Assembly (NCBI GenBank): GCA_964385635.1
Contig: CAYLPU010000069.1
Span: forward strand, 1 to 27,644
Origin: CAYLPU01 sp964385635
GTDB lineage: Bacteria > Chloroflexota > Anaerolineae > B4-G1
Length of the DNA: 27,644 bases
Direction of reading: 5' to 3'
The notes below the pieces were generated by a model that saw nothing but the letters and a program-made list of their open reading frames with translations, was not told the origin of the DNA and searched no databases. The translations under genes were made by a program, and so were the position numbers. Positions 1 to 7,890 of this stretch are shown piece after piece; positions within the stretch are counted from its first letter, which is position 1, and each line of letters begins with the position of its first letter.

Positions 1-2
1 GT

Positions 3-527
3 GTTGTCGTGCTCATTGACCCGGTCATCCTGCCGCCAGTCTGGCTGTGGGTGGTGCGGCTGCTGCACTGGCTGGGGTGTCGACGACAACTGCCGCTGGT
101 CCGGGGAGCCCTGCGCCGCCGGCGGACCTGGCCCAGCCGCCGGGCCTGCTACGAGCATTACAGCGGCAAGCCGCTCTTTGCAGCCTGGCCTGACGCCAGC
201 CTGTGGGCCTATGTGGAGGCAGGGACGCGGGAGCGGGCGGACGGCCAAGTGGAGTTGGTCTACCCGCCGGAATGGGAAGCGCACATCTTTGCCACCGCGC
301 CGACCGACATCTGGCGGGCCGTGCCGAAACTGCGCGTTCCGGCGCTTGTCATCCGAGGCGAGTGCTCGGCCACTTTCCGACCGGAGAGCCAGGCGCGGAT
401 GGAGCGGTTGCTCCCTCAAGCGCGTTTCGTCGTCATCCCCGGTGCCGGTCACCTGCTGCCAATGGAGCGCCCGGCGGAGACTGGCGCGGTGGTCCGGGAT
501 TTTCTGGATGTGTTTAACTCTAGTTGA
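3..527 (+). CDS. Alpha/beta hydrolase, 3' part only
   Basis: The reading frame is open at the left edge of the window, so the gene starts outside it and only about the last 174 residues are present. The C-terminal half has the usual alpha/beta-hydrolase ending: a strand and turn reading VPALVIRGECS, a conserved acid-bearing loop region, and PGAGHLLPMERP, whose His would be the catalytic His of the Ser-Asp/Glu-His triad. The nucleophile elbow lies outside the window. The middle is the Trp-rich cap region expected before the last core strands. Substrate cannot be told. A GTG at position 9 is in frame but begins mid-domain, so it is not a real start. It is followed by a 73-nt gap and glmS on the same strand. 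Confidence 0.7.
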   Translation, partial: VVVLIDPVILPPVWLWVVRLLHWLGCRRQLPLVRGALRRRRTWPSRRACYEHYSGKPLFAAWPDASLWAYVEAGTRERADGQVELVYPPEWEAHIFATAPTDIWRAVPKLRVPALVIRGECSATFRPESQARMERLLPQARFVVIPGAGHLLPMERPAETGAVVRDFLDVFNSS

Positions 528-588
528 TATGTGTGAGGAGCACCTTACGACAGTCCATCGTATATTTCCCTATTCGAGGTAATCTTCC

Positions 589-595
589 AGGAGGT
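589..595 (+). promoter_or_regulatory. Strong Shine-Dalgarno of glmS
   Basis: AGGAGGT is fully complementary to the 16S anti-SD end and lies 5 nt before the ATG at 601. It fixes the glmS start, which also gives the Met-Cys needed for the N-terminal nucleophile. Confidence 0.8.
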
Positions 596-600
596 AAGCC

Positions 601-2445
601 ATGTGCGGAATCGTCGGTTACGTGGGGCCGCGGGACGCGACCCCCATTATCCTTGAGGGCTTGAAGCGGCTGGAGTACCGGGGCTACGACTCGGCTGGTC
701 TGGCGGTCGTGCAGGCGGATGGAACCATCGCCGTGCGGCGCGAAGCCGGCAAAATTACCGGCCTGGTGGAATTGGTGGCCGCCGAGCCGGTGAGCGGGCG
801 GGTCGGTATTGGCCACACCCGCTGGGCCACCCACGGTGAACCATGCCGCCGCAACGCCCATCCCCATGTCGGTGCTACCGGCGAGGTCGCCGTTGTTCAT
901 AACGGCATCATCGAGAACTTCCTGCCGCTGCGGCAGGAACTGGAGGCCGAAGGGCGGAGATTCGCCTCGGAGACTGACACCGAGGTGGTGGTGCATCTGG
1001 TTGAGCGGTACATGGCAGGCGGTGCTGATTTGGAAACAGCGGTGCGCCGGACGCTGCCCCGCGTGAAGGGGGCCAGTGCTTTCGTCTTTCTCAGCAGCCG
1101 CGAGCCCGACCGGCTGGTGGTGGCCCGCCTCGGTAACGCTGGCGGTCTCACCATCGGGGTAGGGAAGGGGGAGACGTTCGTCGCCTCCGACATCCCGGCT
1201 ATCTTGGAACATACCCGCGACATGATCTTTCTCGAGGATCGGCAGTTGGCGGTGGTGACGCGGGACGGGGCGCAAGTGACCACGTTGACCGGGAGGCCAG
1301 TAGAGGAGCAGTTGTACACCATCCCATGGGACCCCGTGGCGGCGGTCAAAGGAACGTATCGGCACTTTATGCAAAAGGAAATCTACGAGCAGGCTCGCTC
1401 CGTCACCGACACCATTCGCGGGCGGGCCGATTTTGAGGCTGGGCGGGTGCGACTGGAGCACCTGGAGTTGGCGCCGGAGGATGCTCAGGCGCTGGAGAAG
1501 GTGATTATCGTCGCTTGCGGCACCTCGGCCTACGCCGGATTGGTGGGTAAGTTCATCCTCGAGGCGTTAGCCCGCGTGCCAGTCGAGGTGGACTATGGCT
1601 CCGAGTTCCGCTACCGTGATCCCATCATCAACGAGGGCACCGCCGTGCTGGCCATCACCCAGAGCGGTGAGACAGTGGACACGCTGGCGGCGATGGAGGA
1701 GGCGCGGGCAAAAGGAGCGCGGCTGTGGTCCATCGTCAACGTCATCGGCAGTCAGGCGATGCGTGTCTCTGATGGCTATATCCTGATGCACGCCGGCCCG
1801 GAGATTGGCGTGGCCTCGACCAAGGCGTTCACCGCCAGCCTGGTGGACCTCTATCTGCTGGGCGTCTGCCTGGGAGAATTGCGTGGCACCCTGACCGGCG
1901 CACGGCTGCGGGAGGCGGTGGATCACCTGGCGCGGCTGCCCGACCTGGTGGGGCGCGTGTTAGAGCACGACGACGAGCACAAGGCGCTGGCGAATCGGTT
2001 CTATGACCGGGAGCACTTCCTGTACCTGGGACGGGGCATCAACTATCCCATCGCCCTGGAGGGGGCGCTCAAACTGAAGGAGATTTCATACATCCACGCC
2101 GAGGGCTACCCGGCCGGGGAGATGAAGCACGGTCCCATCGCGCTGATTGATAAGGCGATGCCTGTCGTCGCCATTGCCGTGCGCGACCACGTATACGACA
2201 AGATGATCAGCCAGATTGAACAGGTCAAGGCGCGGGGCGGCATTGTCATCGCGCTGGCGACTGAGGGGGATGAGGACATCGCGGCCAAGGCCGACCATGT
2301 GCTCCACGTCCCGCCAACGCCGCCGTTGCTATCGCCGGTGGTTAACGTCGTGCCATTGCAACTGTTGGCCTACGATCTGGCGGTGCGGAGGGGCTGCGAC
2401 GTGGATCAGCCGCGAAATCTGGCGAAGAGTGTTACTGTGGAGTAG
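601..2445 (+). CDS. glmS: Glutamine--fructose-6-phosphate aminotransferase (isomerizing)
   Basis: Makes glucosamine-6-phosphate from fructose-6-P and glutamine, the first step to UDP-GlcNAc for peptidoglycan; cytoplasmic. The protein has 614 residues, close to the usual 609 or so. It begins MCGIVGYVG, so Cys2 becomes the N-terminal nucleophile of the class II glutaminase domain (about 2-220). GHTRWATHG, HNGIIEN and the SETDTE segment give the glutamine-binding Arg, Thr, His, Asn/Gly and Asp. Two SIS domains follow: CGTSAYAG, SQSGET and STKAFT in the first; LEGALKLKEISYIHAE (Lys and Glu of the isomerase site) and MKHGP in the second. The C-terminus NLAKSVTVE is the standard GlmS tail that closes the sugar site. 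A second GlmS-like gene follows 70 nt downstream, apparently cotranscribed. All key residues are present, so this is the clear functional copy. Confidence 0.97.
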   Translation: MCGIVGYVGPRDATPIILEGLKRLEYRGYDSAGLAVVQADGTIAVRREAGKITGLVELVAAEPVSGRVGIGHTRWATHGEPCRRNAHPHVGATGEVAVVHNGIIENFLPLRQELEAEGRRFASETDTEVVVHLVERYMAGGADLETAVRRTLPRVKGASAFVFLSSREPDRLVVARLGNAGGLTIGVGKGETFVASDIPAILEHTRDMIFLEDRQLAVVTRDGAQVTTLTGRPVEEQLYTIPWDPVAAVKGTYRHFMQKEIYEQARSVTDTIRGRADFEAGRVRLEHLELAPEDAQALEKVIIVACGTSAYAGLVGKFILEALARVPVEVDYGSEFRYRDPIINEGTAVLAITQSGETVDTLAAMEEARAKGARLWSIVNVIGSQAMRVSDGYILMHAGPEIGVASTKAFTASLVDLYLLGVCLGELRGTLTGARLREAVDHLARLPDLVGRVLEHDDEHKALANRFYDREHFLYLGRGINYPIALEGALKLKEISYIHAEGYPAGEMKHGPIALIDKAMPVVAIAVRDHVYDKMISQIEQVKARGGIVIALATEGDEDIAAKADHVLHVPPTPPLLSPVVNVVPLQLLAYDLAVRRGCDVDQPRNLAKSVTVE

Positions 2446-2447
2446 TA

Positions 2448-2503
2448 TCCGAAGTCCTATGTCCGAAGTTCAACGTTAGACTCTGGACATCGAACTCCGG
2501 GCT
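2448..2503 (+). repeat. Degenerate 7-nt-period repeat in the glmS-glmS2 spacer
   Basis: TCCGAAG occurs at 2448 and 2462, exactly two 7-nt units apart, and weaker units such as TCCTATG and TCGAACT continue in the same register to about 2503. The array fills nearly all of the 70-nt spacer and ends just before the G-rich stretch that serves as ribosome-binding site for the next gene. Confidence 0.5.
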
Positions 2504-2515
2504 TGGGGGTGGGCT

Positions 2516-4306
2516 ATGTGCGGAATTTTTGGCATCGTCGCGGAACAGGAGCGGCCACTGGGTGAGATCTTGACCGGGGCCGGACGGAGGCTTTCCTACA
2601 GAGGATACGATTCGGTAGGTTGCGCCACGCTGCAGGATGACGGCACGATTGATCTGCGTAAGGATGTGGGGAAGGTAGATGAGGTGGCGGCGCGGCTGGG
2701 ATTCGCCGGGATGGTCGGACGTCGAGGCATCATCCAACTGCGCTGGGCCACCTTCGGCGCCCCCTCCCGGGTCAACGCCCAACCCCACCTGGACTCCGAT
2801 GGTGACCTGGTGGGCGCGCACAACGGCAATGTTGTCAACAACGTCGAACTGCGCCGGCAGTTCATCGCCGAGGGGATGATGGTGCGCTCGACCAACGATG
2901 GTGAGTCCTGCGTCCACGCCGTGGAGCGGTACGTAGACCAGGGGTACGACATGGTGGAAGCGATCCGCCGCGCCTACCATGACCTGGAGGGGGACTATAC
3001 CTTCGTCATCGGACGGGTGGGGGAGGACCGGCTGTATGCTTTCAAGAAGGGCTCCGGGCTGGTGGCTGGCCTGGCCGAGCGGTTTACCTGTGTCTCCTCT
3101 GACTTGCCCTCGATCCTGCCGCTCACCCGCCGCGTCATCCGCGTGCAGGATGGCGAGATCGTCGTTCTCTGGGCCGACCGGGTGGTCTTGTGGCGGGTGG
3201 AGGACGGGAGCCTGGTCGAGCGGGGGGTGGAGAAAGTGGCCGAAAGCATGGAGGCGGCCGAGAAAGGGGGCTATCCTCACTTTATGCTCAAGGAGATCCA
3301 TGAGCAGCCTGACATAGTGGGAGAGTTGATCCACCTTCTGGAACCATCTCCCCACGTCTTGCCGACGGTCGAGCGGATGGCCCAGGCCCGCCACCTCTAC
3401 CTGGTCGGCTGCGGCACCAGTTACCACGCCTGTATGCTGGGGGCGGTCTACCTGGCCCGCCTGGCCGGCCGTGCCGCTATCCCTATCCTGGCTCCCCAGT
3501 TTATTCCCCAGTACGGGCCGGCGGTGGGGCCGGAGGATGTAGGGGTATTCGTCAGCCAGAGCGGAGAGACCAAGGACGTGCTCAACGCCGTCGAGGTGGC
3601 GCGTCAACAGGGGATGGGGATCCTCGGACTGGTCAACGTCCTGGGCTCTACCCTGATGAACGAGAGCGAGTATTACCTTCCTCTGGCCTGCGGCTACGAA
3701 ATCAGCGTTCCAGCCACCAAGACCTTCACCAATCAGGTGGTGGCTTTTTTGTTCCTGGCGCTGCGGATGGGGAATCATCCCACTGCTAACCTGGCTCGCC
3801 TGCCAGGACTGCTGGAGGAAACGCTGGCGACAGTCGAGCCGCAGGTGGCGGCACTGGAGCCGGGCCTGGCTCACCAGGACGATCTCTACTGCCTGGGCTA
3901 TGGTCTCACCTACCCCATCGCGCTGGAGGGAGCGCTGAAACTCAAGGAAGTCACCTATGCTCACTGTGAGGGGATGCTCTCCACCGAGTTCAAGCACGGA
4001 CCCCTCTCCGCCGTACGCGAGGGTTACCCGGTCATCTTCGTCGCCGGGCCGGAGGACGTGTCGCTTTTGGTAAGCAGCGTCAACGAGACTACCTGCCGGG
4101 GCGGACGGGCTATCGCCATCGGGGAGGAGGATGACTTGCTGCAGGCCAACGCTCATGATCTGATCGTGCTGCCCCAGGTCGGCCCGCTCTTCAACCCGCT
4201 GCTGGCTGTGCTGCCCCTGCAACTGTTGTCCTACCGGCTCAGCCTGGGCCGTGGCTACGACCCCGACTTCCCCCGCAACCTGAGCAAGACGCTGACGGTG
4301 GATTGA
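2516..4306 (+). CDS. GlmS-type amidotransferase paralogue (glutaminase plus two SIS domains)
   Basis: A complete second GlmS-like enzyme of 596 residues: MCGIFGIV (Cys2 nucleophile), glutaminase domain to about residue 220, then SIS domains with CGTSYHA, SQSGET and ATKTFT, and LEGALKLKEVTYAHCE with FKHGP carrying the isomerase Lys, Glu and His. It ends NLSKTLTVD, a conservative version of the GlmS tail. It is clearly diverged from its neighbour. The glutamine-site motif GHTRWATHG reads IQLRWATFG, so the His at position 80 is Phe; Arg76, Thr79, Asn103, Gly104 and Asp128 remain. It may be a second glucosamine-6-P synthase or act on another ketose phosphate. Its stop codon is next to the start of the glycosyltransferase gene, which suggests an operon devoted to amino-sugar and glycan synthesis. 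Confidence 0.88.
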   Translation: MCGIFGIVAEQERPLGEILTGAGRRLSYRGYDSVGCATLQDDGTIDLRKDVGKVDEVAARLGFAGMVGRRGIIQLRWATFGAPSRVNAQPHLDSDGDLVGAHNGNVVNNVELRRQFIAEGMMVRSTNDGESCVHAVERYVDQGYDMVEAIRRAYHDLEGDYTFVIGRVGEDRLYAFKKGSGLVAGLAERFTCVSSDLPSILPLTRRVIRVQDGEIVVLWADRVVLWRVEDGSLVERGVEKVAESMEAAEKGGYPHFMLKEIHEQPDIVGELIHLLEPSPHVLPTVERMAQARHLYLVGCGTSYHACMLGAVYLARLAGRAAIPILAPQFIPQYGPAVGPEDVGVFVSQSGETKDVLNAVEVARQQGMGILGLVNVLGSTLMNESEYYLPLACGYEISVPATKTFTNQVVAFLFLALRMGNHPTANLARLPGLLEETLATVEPQVAALEPGLAHQDDLYCLGYGLTYPIALEGALKLKEVTYAHCEGMLSTEFKHGPLSAVREGYPVIFVAGPEDVSLLVSSVNETTCRGGRAIAIGEEDDLLQANAHDLIVLPQVGPLFNPLLAVLPLQLLSYRLSLGRGYDPDFPRNLSKTLTVD

Positions 4307-4308
4307 GT

Positions 4309-5532
4309 ATGAACATCGTGGTGATCGGCCCCTTCGGGCTGCGCCCCCGGACTACGATGAGTGTGCGGGCGTTACCAATGGCGAAAGCGTTGGCCGCGCG
4401 CGGGCATACCGTGACCTTGCTCCTCCCTCCCTGGCAGAACCCGGAGGACGCCGGACGGTGCTGGGAGGAGGACGGCGTCGCCATCGAAAACATCCCTCTG
4501 CCGCCACGCATCCCCGGTCTCTTCCATCTGCTGACTGCCTCCCGGCTGGCCCGCCAGGCACTGGCACTCCGCCCCGACGTCGTGCATCTCTTCAAACCCA
4601 AGGCCTACAGCGGTCTGACTCATTGGCTGCTGTTTTGTCTCCCTCGTGCCCGCCGCCCCTGCCTGGTGGTGGATACCGACGACTGGGAAGGGGCCGGCGG
4701 TTGGAACGAAATCGGCGGCTACGCCCTGGCTCAGCGCCACTTCTTCGCCTGGCAGGAGCGCTGGGGCCTCACCCACGCGGACGCTGTCACTGTCGCCAGC
4801 CGCACGCTGGAGAGCCTGGTCTGGGCGATGGGTGTCAATCCGGAGCGCGTGTTCTATGTGCCCAATGGCGTCGGGCATCAAGTATCCAGCATCCAGCATC
4901 GAGCATTGAGTACCAAGTACCCGGTCATCCTGCTGTACACAAGGTTTTTCGAGTTCCCCGTCTCCCGCGTCATCGAGGTGTTACAGCGCGTGCGCGAGCG
5001 AGTGGCGGATGTGCGATTGCTCGTCGTGGGCAAAGGGCTCTTCGGCGAGGAAGAGGAACTGTTCCGTCTGGCCGTCGAGTCTGGCCTGACCGTACAGCGA
5101 GATGCGTCTCTCTCCTTGTCCCCTGGTCCCCTTGTCTCCTCCTCCTCTGCTGACATACTCTACACTGGCTGGGTTTCGCCTGCTGATTTGTCCACTTATT
5201 TTGCCCATGCCGACGTCGCCATCTACCCCTTCGACGATACACTGGTAAACCGAACCAAGTGCGCGGTGAAGTTGCTGGACCTGCTGGCGGCGGGGGCGCC
5301 GGTCGTGGCCGAGGCGGTGGGGCAGAACCGGGAAATGATCCGCCACGGCGAGACCGGCTGGCTGGTGGCCCCCGGCGACGTGGCTTCTTTCGCTGAGGTG
5401 GTGATGCGGTTGCTGAAGGATGCGCAGTTGCGAGAGCGGTTGGGCCGGGCGGCTGCCCGCGACGTGCGGGAGCGGTTCGCGTGGGTGAGTCTGGTGGGGA
5501 CGGTCGAGCGGGCTTACAGGGTGGGGCGGTGA
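4309..5532 (+). CDS. GT4-type (group 1) glycosyltransferase
   Basis: A 407-residue GT-B fold sugar transferase. It opens MNIVVIGPFGLRPRTTMS, with the Gly-rich loop of the N-terminal Rossmann domain. The C-terminal nucleotide-sugar domain has VILLYTRF, ILYTGWV, and DVAIYPFDDTL followed by KLLDLLAAGAPVVAE and GETGWLVAPGD, the usual acceptor/nucleotide region. There is no signal peptide; it should act at the inner face of the membrane or in the cytosol. A TTG at 4303 overlaps the previous gene, but ATG 4309 begins at the expected first strand, so I chose it. Two stretches (4877-4918 and 5114-5145) are short-period DNA repeats read in frame; they lie in loops where family members have no conserved sequence. 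Donor and acceptor are unknown. Confidence 0.85.
   Translation: MNIVVIGPFGLRPRTTMSVRALPMAKALAARGHTVTLLLPPWQNPEDAGRCWEEDGVAIENIPLPPRIPGLFHLLTASRLARQALALRPDVVHLFKPKAYSGLTHWLLFCLPRARRPCLVVDTDDWEGAGGWNEIGGYALAQRHFFAWQERWGLTHADAVTVASRTLESLVWAMGVNPERVFYVPNGVGHQVSSIQHRALSTKYPVILLYTRFFEFPVSRVIEVLQRVRERVADVRLLVVGKGLFGEEEELFRLAVESGLTVQRDASLSLSPGPLVSSSSADILYTGWVSPADLSTYFAHADVAIYPFDDTLVNRTKCAVKLLDLLAAGAPVVAEAVGQNREMIRHGETGWLVAPGDVASFAEVVMRLLKDAQLRERLGRAAARDVRERFAWVSLVGTVERAYRVGR
4877..4918 (+). repeat. Six 7-nt units, consensus ATCCAGC, inside the glycosyltransferase gene
   Basis: Units at 4877, 4884, 4891, 4898, 4905 and 4912 read ATCAAGT, ATCCAGC, ATCCAGC, ATCGAGC, ATTGAGT, ACCAAGT. Total 42 nt, which is 14 codons, so the frame is kept. 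It sits between the N-terminal domain end (PNGVG) and the first strand of the C-terminal domain (VILLYTRF). Confidence 0.75.
5114..5145 (+). repeat. Four 8-nt units, consensus CCTTGTCC, inside the glycosyltransferase gene
   Basis: Units CCTTGTCC, CCTGGTCC, CCTTGTCT and CCTCCTCC run head to tail. They encode a Ser/Leu/Pro-rich stretch just before ILYTGWV, where homologues usually have a short loop. Confidence 0.6.
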
Positions 5533-5927
5533 GACGGTTTCTCTGGTACTGGCTCCCGCCGCTGGCCTGGATGGGGTTGATCTTTGTCCTCTCCGCCCAG
5601 CCGGATCTCCCGCATGCTCCTGGGCCGTGGTTGGACACGCTGCTCAAGAAGACCGGCCACGTGGTGGTCTATGGTGTGTTGGCTTGGCTCTACTGGCGGG
5701 CGCTGTGTCGCTACTTCTCCGCAGGCATCGCTCTTCGCATAGTCACTATTGGACTAACAGTGACTTATGCACTGAGCGACGAGTACCACCAGACCTCTGT
5801 GCCAGGGCGCAGTGGCCGGCTGGTGGACGTGGCGGTGGATGGGGTGGGAGCGTGCGGGGCTATGCTGCTAGGCTGGTGGTGGGAGCGTCGGCGGGCGCTG
5901 TTTCGGCAGATGTCTGGCGATCGATGA
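5529..5927 (+). CDS. VanZ-like family membrane protein
   Basis: A 132-residue protein with about four hydrophobic segments. The family signature is present: an early KKTGHVVVYGVLAWLYW segment, then SDEYHQTSVPGRSGRLVDVAVDGVGACGAML, matching the D-E-x-x-Q...PGR...D...N/D-x-x-G pattern of VanZ-like proteins (quoted here as key residues). GTG 5529 is the start; it overlaps the glycosyltransferase stop codon by 4 nt (GTGA), implying translational coupling. The role of VanZ-like proteins outside teicoplanin resistance is unclear; an envelope role fits the neighbours. The last 68 nt overlap the 3' end of scpA on the other strand. Confidence 0.8.
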   Translation: MRRFLWYWLPPLAWMGLIFVLSAQPDLPHAPGPWLDTLLKKTGHVVVYGVLAWLYWRALCRYFSAGIALRIVTIGLTVTYALSDEYHQTSVPGRSGRLVDVAVDGVGACGAMLLGWWWERRRALFRQMSGDR

Positions 5928-6618
5928 TGATCTCATCGAACGGTCGTTCCTGCCGCACCTGCACCCGATCCTGTTTGATCAGTTCCAGCAGTGCCAGCAG
6001 GGTTATGATGATCTCTACGCGGGTGGTGGTGTCTGAAAGGATCTCGTGGAAGCGGACCTGGTGTCGCTGAGCCAGTTGCTCCTTGATGCGGGCGATTTGT
6101 CCTGCGACGGTCACCGTGATGGTGGCGACGATCTCCCCGACTGGCAGGGCGGGCCTGGCGTCCAGCGCTTCCCGCACAGCGGCCAACAGGTCCTGGAGTG
6201 TCACGTCACCCGGGTCGAGTTGCGGCTTGAGGCGGGTAGGAGGGGCGATACGCACGTAGCCGTGCAGTCCTTGTTTCTCCCGTTCGTGCAGCAGTGCTGC
6301 AATTTCCTTGAAGCGTTTGTAGACCTGCAACTGGTGCACCAGTTCGTCGCCCACATCTTCGGCTTCGGGAGCCAGTGCCGGGGGGCGCGGGAGTAGCGCC
6401 AGCGACTTGATGAGCAGGAGTTTCGCTGCTACGACGATGAAATCCGCCAGTTCTTTTACCTGCCGTCGTTCCAGTTTCGCCAGGTGGGCCATGTACTGGT
6501 CGGTTACCTGGGCCAGCGCGACCACGGTGATGTCAAGTTCCTTCCGCTCAATGAGGTGGAGCAGCAAGTCTAGTGGTCCCTCGAAGACGGACAATCGAAT
6601 CTCGTACTGTAGAGACAT
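5860..6618 (-). CDS. scpA: Segregation and condensation protein A
   Basis: Kleisin subunit of the bacterial SMC-ScpAB condensin, which bridges the SMC heads and recruits ScpB to organise the chromosome. The 252-residue protein starts MSLQYEIRLSVFEGPLDLLLHLIERKELDI, whose FEGPLDLLLHLI core (quoted for identification) is the ScpA hallmark, followed by a helix-rich N-terminal domain and the C-terminal winged-helix region ending near ELIKQDRV. The last 20 or so residues are low-complexity. No scpB is adjacent in the window. The only start near the conserved N-terminus is ATG 6618, which lacks a Shine-Dalgarno but has TATAAT six bases upstream, so the mRNA is probably leaderless. The 3' end runs into the convergent VanZ gene. 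Confidence 0.93.
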   Translation of the reverse strand: MSLQYEIRLSVFEGPLDLLLHLIERKELDITVVALAQVTDQYMAHLAKLERRQVKELADFIVVAAKLLLIKSLALLPRPPALAPEAEDVGDELVHQLQVYKRFKEIAALLHEREKQGLHGYVRIAPPTRLKPQLDPGDVTLQDLLAAVREALDARPALPVGEIVATITVTVAGQIARIKEQLAQRHQVRFHEILSDTTTRVEIIITLLALLELIKQDRVQVRQERPFDEIIIDRQTSAETAPADAPTTSLAA

Positions 6619-6624
6619 GTTATG

Positions 6625-6633
6625 ATTATAGCA
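6625..6633 (-). promoter_or_regulatory. Extended -10 promoter of scpA
   Basis: On the minus strand the sequence reads TGCTATAAT, a perfect extended -10. The TATAAT ends 6 nt before the ATG, which places transcription start at or next to the start codon. No convincing -35 box is seen. Confidence 0.7.
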
Positions 6634-6674
6634 TAAATGGGCTGTTTCTCATATTTCCCCCTGTCCATGATTTG

Positions 6675-6683
6675 TGGTATAAT
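6675..6683 (+). promoter_or_regulatory. Extended -10 promoter of the mreB operon
   Basis: TGGTATAAT is a perfect extended -10; transcription should start near 6690, giving a leader of roughly 65 nt before mreB. The -35 region is weak. It is divergent from the scpA promoter, the two -10 boxes being about 47 bp apart. Confidence 0.7.
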
Positions 6684-6757
6684 TTTAACCTGGCAGCCGG
6701 TCCCGGTGCTGGAGGGTTGGGTTGACCGGGGTAATAACTTGTGTGTAGGAGATGTTT

Positions 6758-7828
6758 GTGTTCAATCCCATTGATGCCTTTCTTGGGCTTTTTTCCCTCG
6801 ACGTTGGCATTGATCTCGGCACTGCGAATACGCTCGTTTACGTGCGGGGGAAAGGCATTGTTATCAATGAACCGTCCTGGGTAGCCATCGAGCGAAACAG
6901 CAGGAAGGTACTTGCCATTGGCTCCGAGGCGAAGGAGATGGTCGGTCGCACGCCCGCCAACATTGTCGCTATTCGCCCTCTGCGCGATGGCGTTATCTCG
7001 GAGTTCGACATAACCGAGGCGATGTTGGACTACTTTATCAAGAAGGCGCATAGCCAGTTGCTGCTTCCTTTCCCTCGTCCCCGCGTTGTCGTAGGTATTC
7101 CCAGTGGTGTGACCGAGGTCGAGAAGCGTGCGGTGTACGATGCCGCCCTCTCTGCCGGTGCACGGGAGGCTTTCCTGATTGAGGAGCCGATGGCGGCGGC
7201 CATCGGGGCGGGGATGCCGGTTACGGAGGCGCGCGGTAGTATGGTCGTGGACATCGGTGGCGGTACGACCGAGGTGGGTATCTTTTGCCTGGGAGGTATC
7301 GTTGTCAGCCGTTCCCTTCGTATCGCTGGCGACGAGATGGACGAGGACGTTATGCAATACGCTCGCCAGAAGTACAACCTCTACATTGGCGAGCACATGG
7401 CCGAACGGGCTAAGATTGATATTGGGTCGGCGTATCCACTGCCTGAAGAGATGACGATGACGCTGCGGGGACGCAACCTGGTCACTGGGTTGCCTGAGGC
7501 GATCGAGGTCAGCAGCATTGAGATCCGGGAGGCGTTGAGCGGGTCGGTCGGCATTATAGTAGACCTGGTCAAAGATGCGCTGGACGTGACGCCGCCCGAG
7601 TTGGTGTCCGACCTGATGGAGACTGGCATCTGCCTGGCCGGTGGTGGTTCTCTGTTAAAGGGCATGGCTGAGCGGATTACTGAAGAGATGAACGTGCGAG
7701 CCTGGGTTGCCCAGGACGCGATGACCTGTGTGGCCCGTGGCGCTGGCAAAGTGCTGGAGTCGCTTGACGTACTTCGCGAGGTGTTGGTCAGTACCGACGA
7801 CCGGCGACCCAGGAGCCCTGATTTTTGA
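6758..7828 (+). CDS. mreB: Rod shape-determining protein MreB (bacterial actin)
   Basis: Forms membrane-bound filaments that direct side-wall peptidoglycan synthesis. The protein has the actin-type ATPase motifs: phosphate-1 loop DVGIDLGTANTLVY, phosphate-2 VVDIGGGTTEVGIF, the adenosine motif GICLAGGGSLLKG, and the MreB segments IGSEAKEMVGR and IEEPMAAAIGAG. About 356 residues, normal for MreB. The start is uncertain: ATG 6752 directly abuts AGGAG (6747-6751) with no spacer, while GTG 6758 lies 6 nt beyond it, the normal distance, and still keeps the N-terminal hydrophobic FNPIDAFLGLF. I therefore chose 6758. It heads the mreB-mreC-mreD-mrdA operon. Confidence 0.95.
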   Translation: MFNPIDAFLGLFSLDVGIDLGTANTLVYVRGKGIVINEPSWVAIERNSRKVLAIGSEAKEMVGRTPANIVAIRPLRDGVISEFDITEAMLDYFIKKAHSQLLLPFPRPRVVVGIPSGVTEVEKRAVYDAALSAGAREAFLIEEPMAAAIGAGMPVTEARGSMVVDIGGGTTEVGIFCLGGIVVSRSLRIAGDEMDEDVMQYARQKYNLYIGEHMAERAKIDIGSAYPLPEEMTMTLRGRNLVTGLPEAIEVSSIEIREALSGSVGIIVDLVKDALDVTPPELVSDLMETGICLAGGGSLLKGMAERITEEMNVRAWVAQDAMTCVARGAGKVLESLDVLREVLVSTDDRRPRSPDF

Positions 7829-7855
7829 TTGGCCTCCGTGTTGATCGAGGAGGAT

Positions 7856-7877
7856 AGCCGGCGTCTGATCGCCGGTT
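7856..7877 (+). other. Hairpin in the mreB-mreC spacer
   Basis: CCGGCG (7858-7863) pairs with CGCCGG (7870-7875) across a 6-nt loop, and one G-T and one A-T pair extend the stem to 8. No T run follows, so it is not a classic terminator; it sits directly before the mreC ribosome-binding region. An unused strong GAGGAGG lies just upstream (about 7847-7853). Confidence 0.55.
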
Positions 7878-7890
7878 GGGTGGGATTATG

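Noticed and set aside
520..1461. A 313-codon minus-strand frame opposite glmS
   Set aside because: Same reason; no start signal and low-complexity product antisense to a conserved gene.
2432..4222. A 596-codon open frame on the minus strand opposite the second GlmS gene
   Set aside because: It is a high-GC shadow: its product is rich in His, Gln and Asp with no recognisable domain, while the plus strand encodes a clear enzyme.
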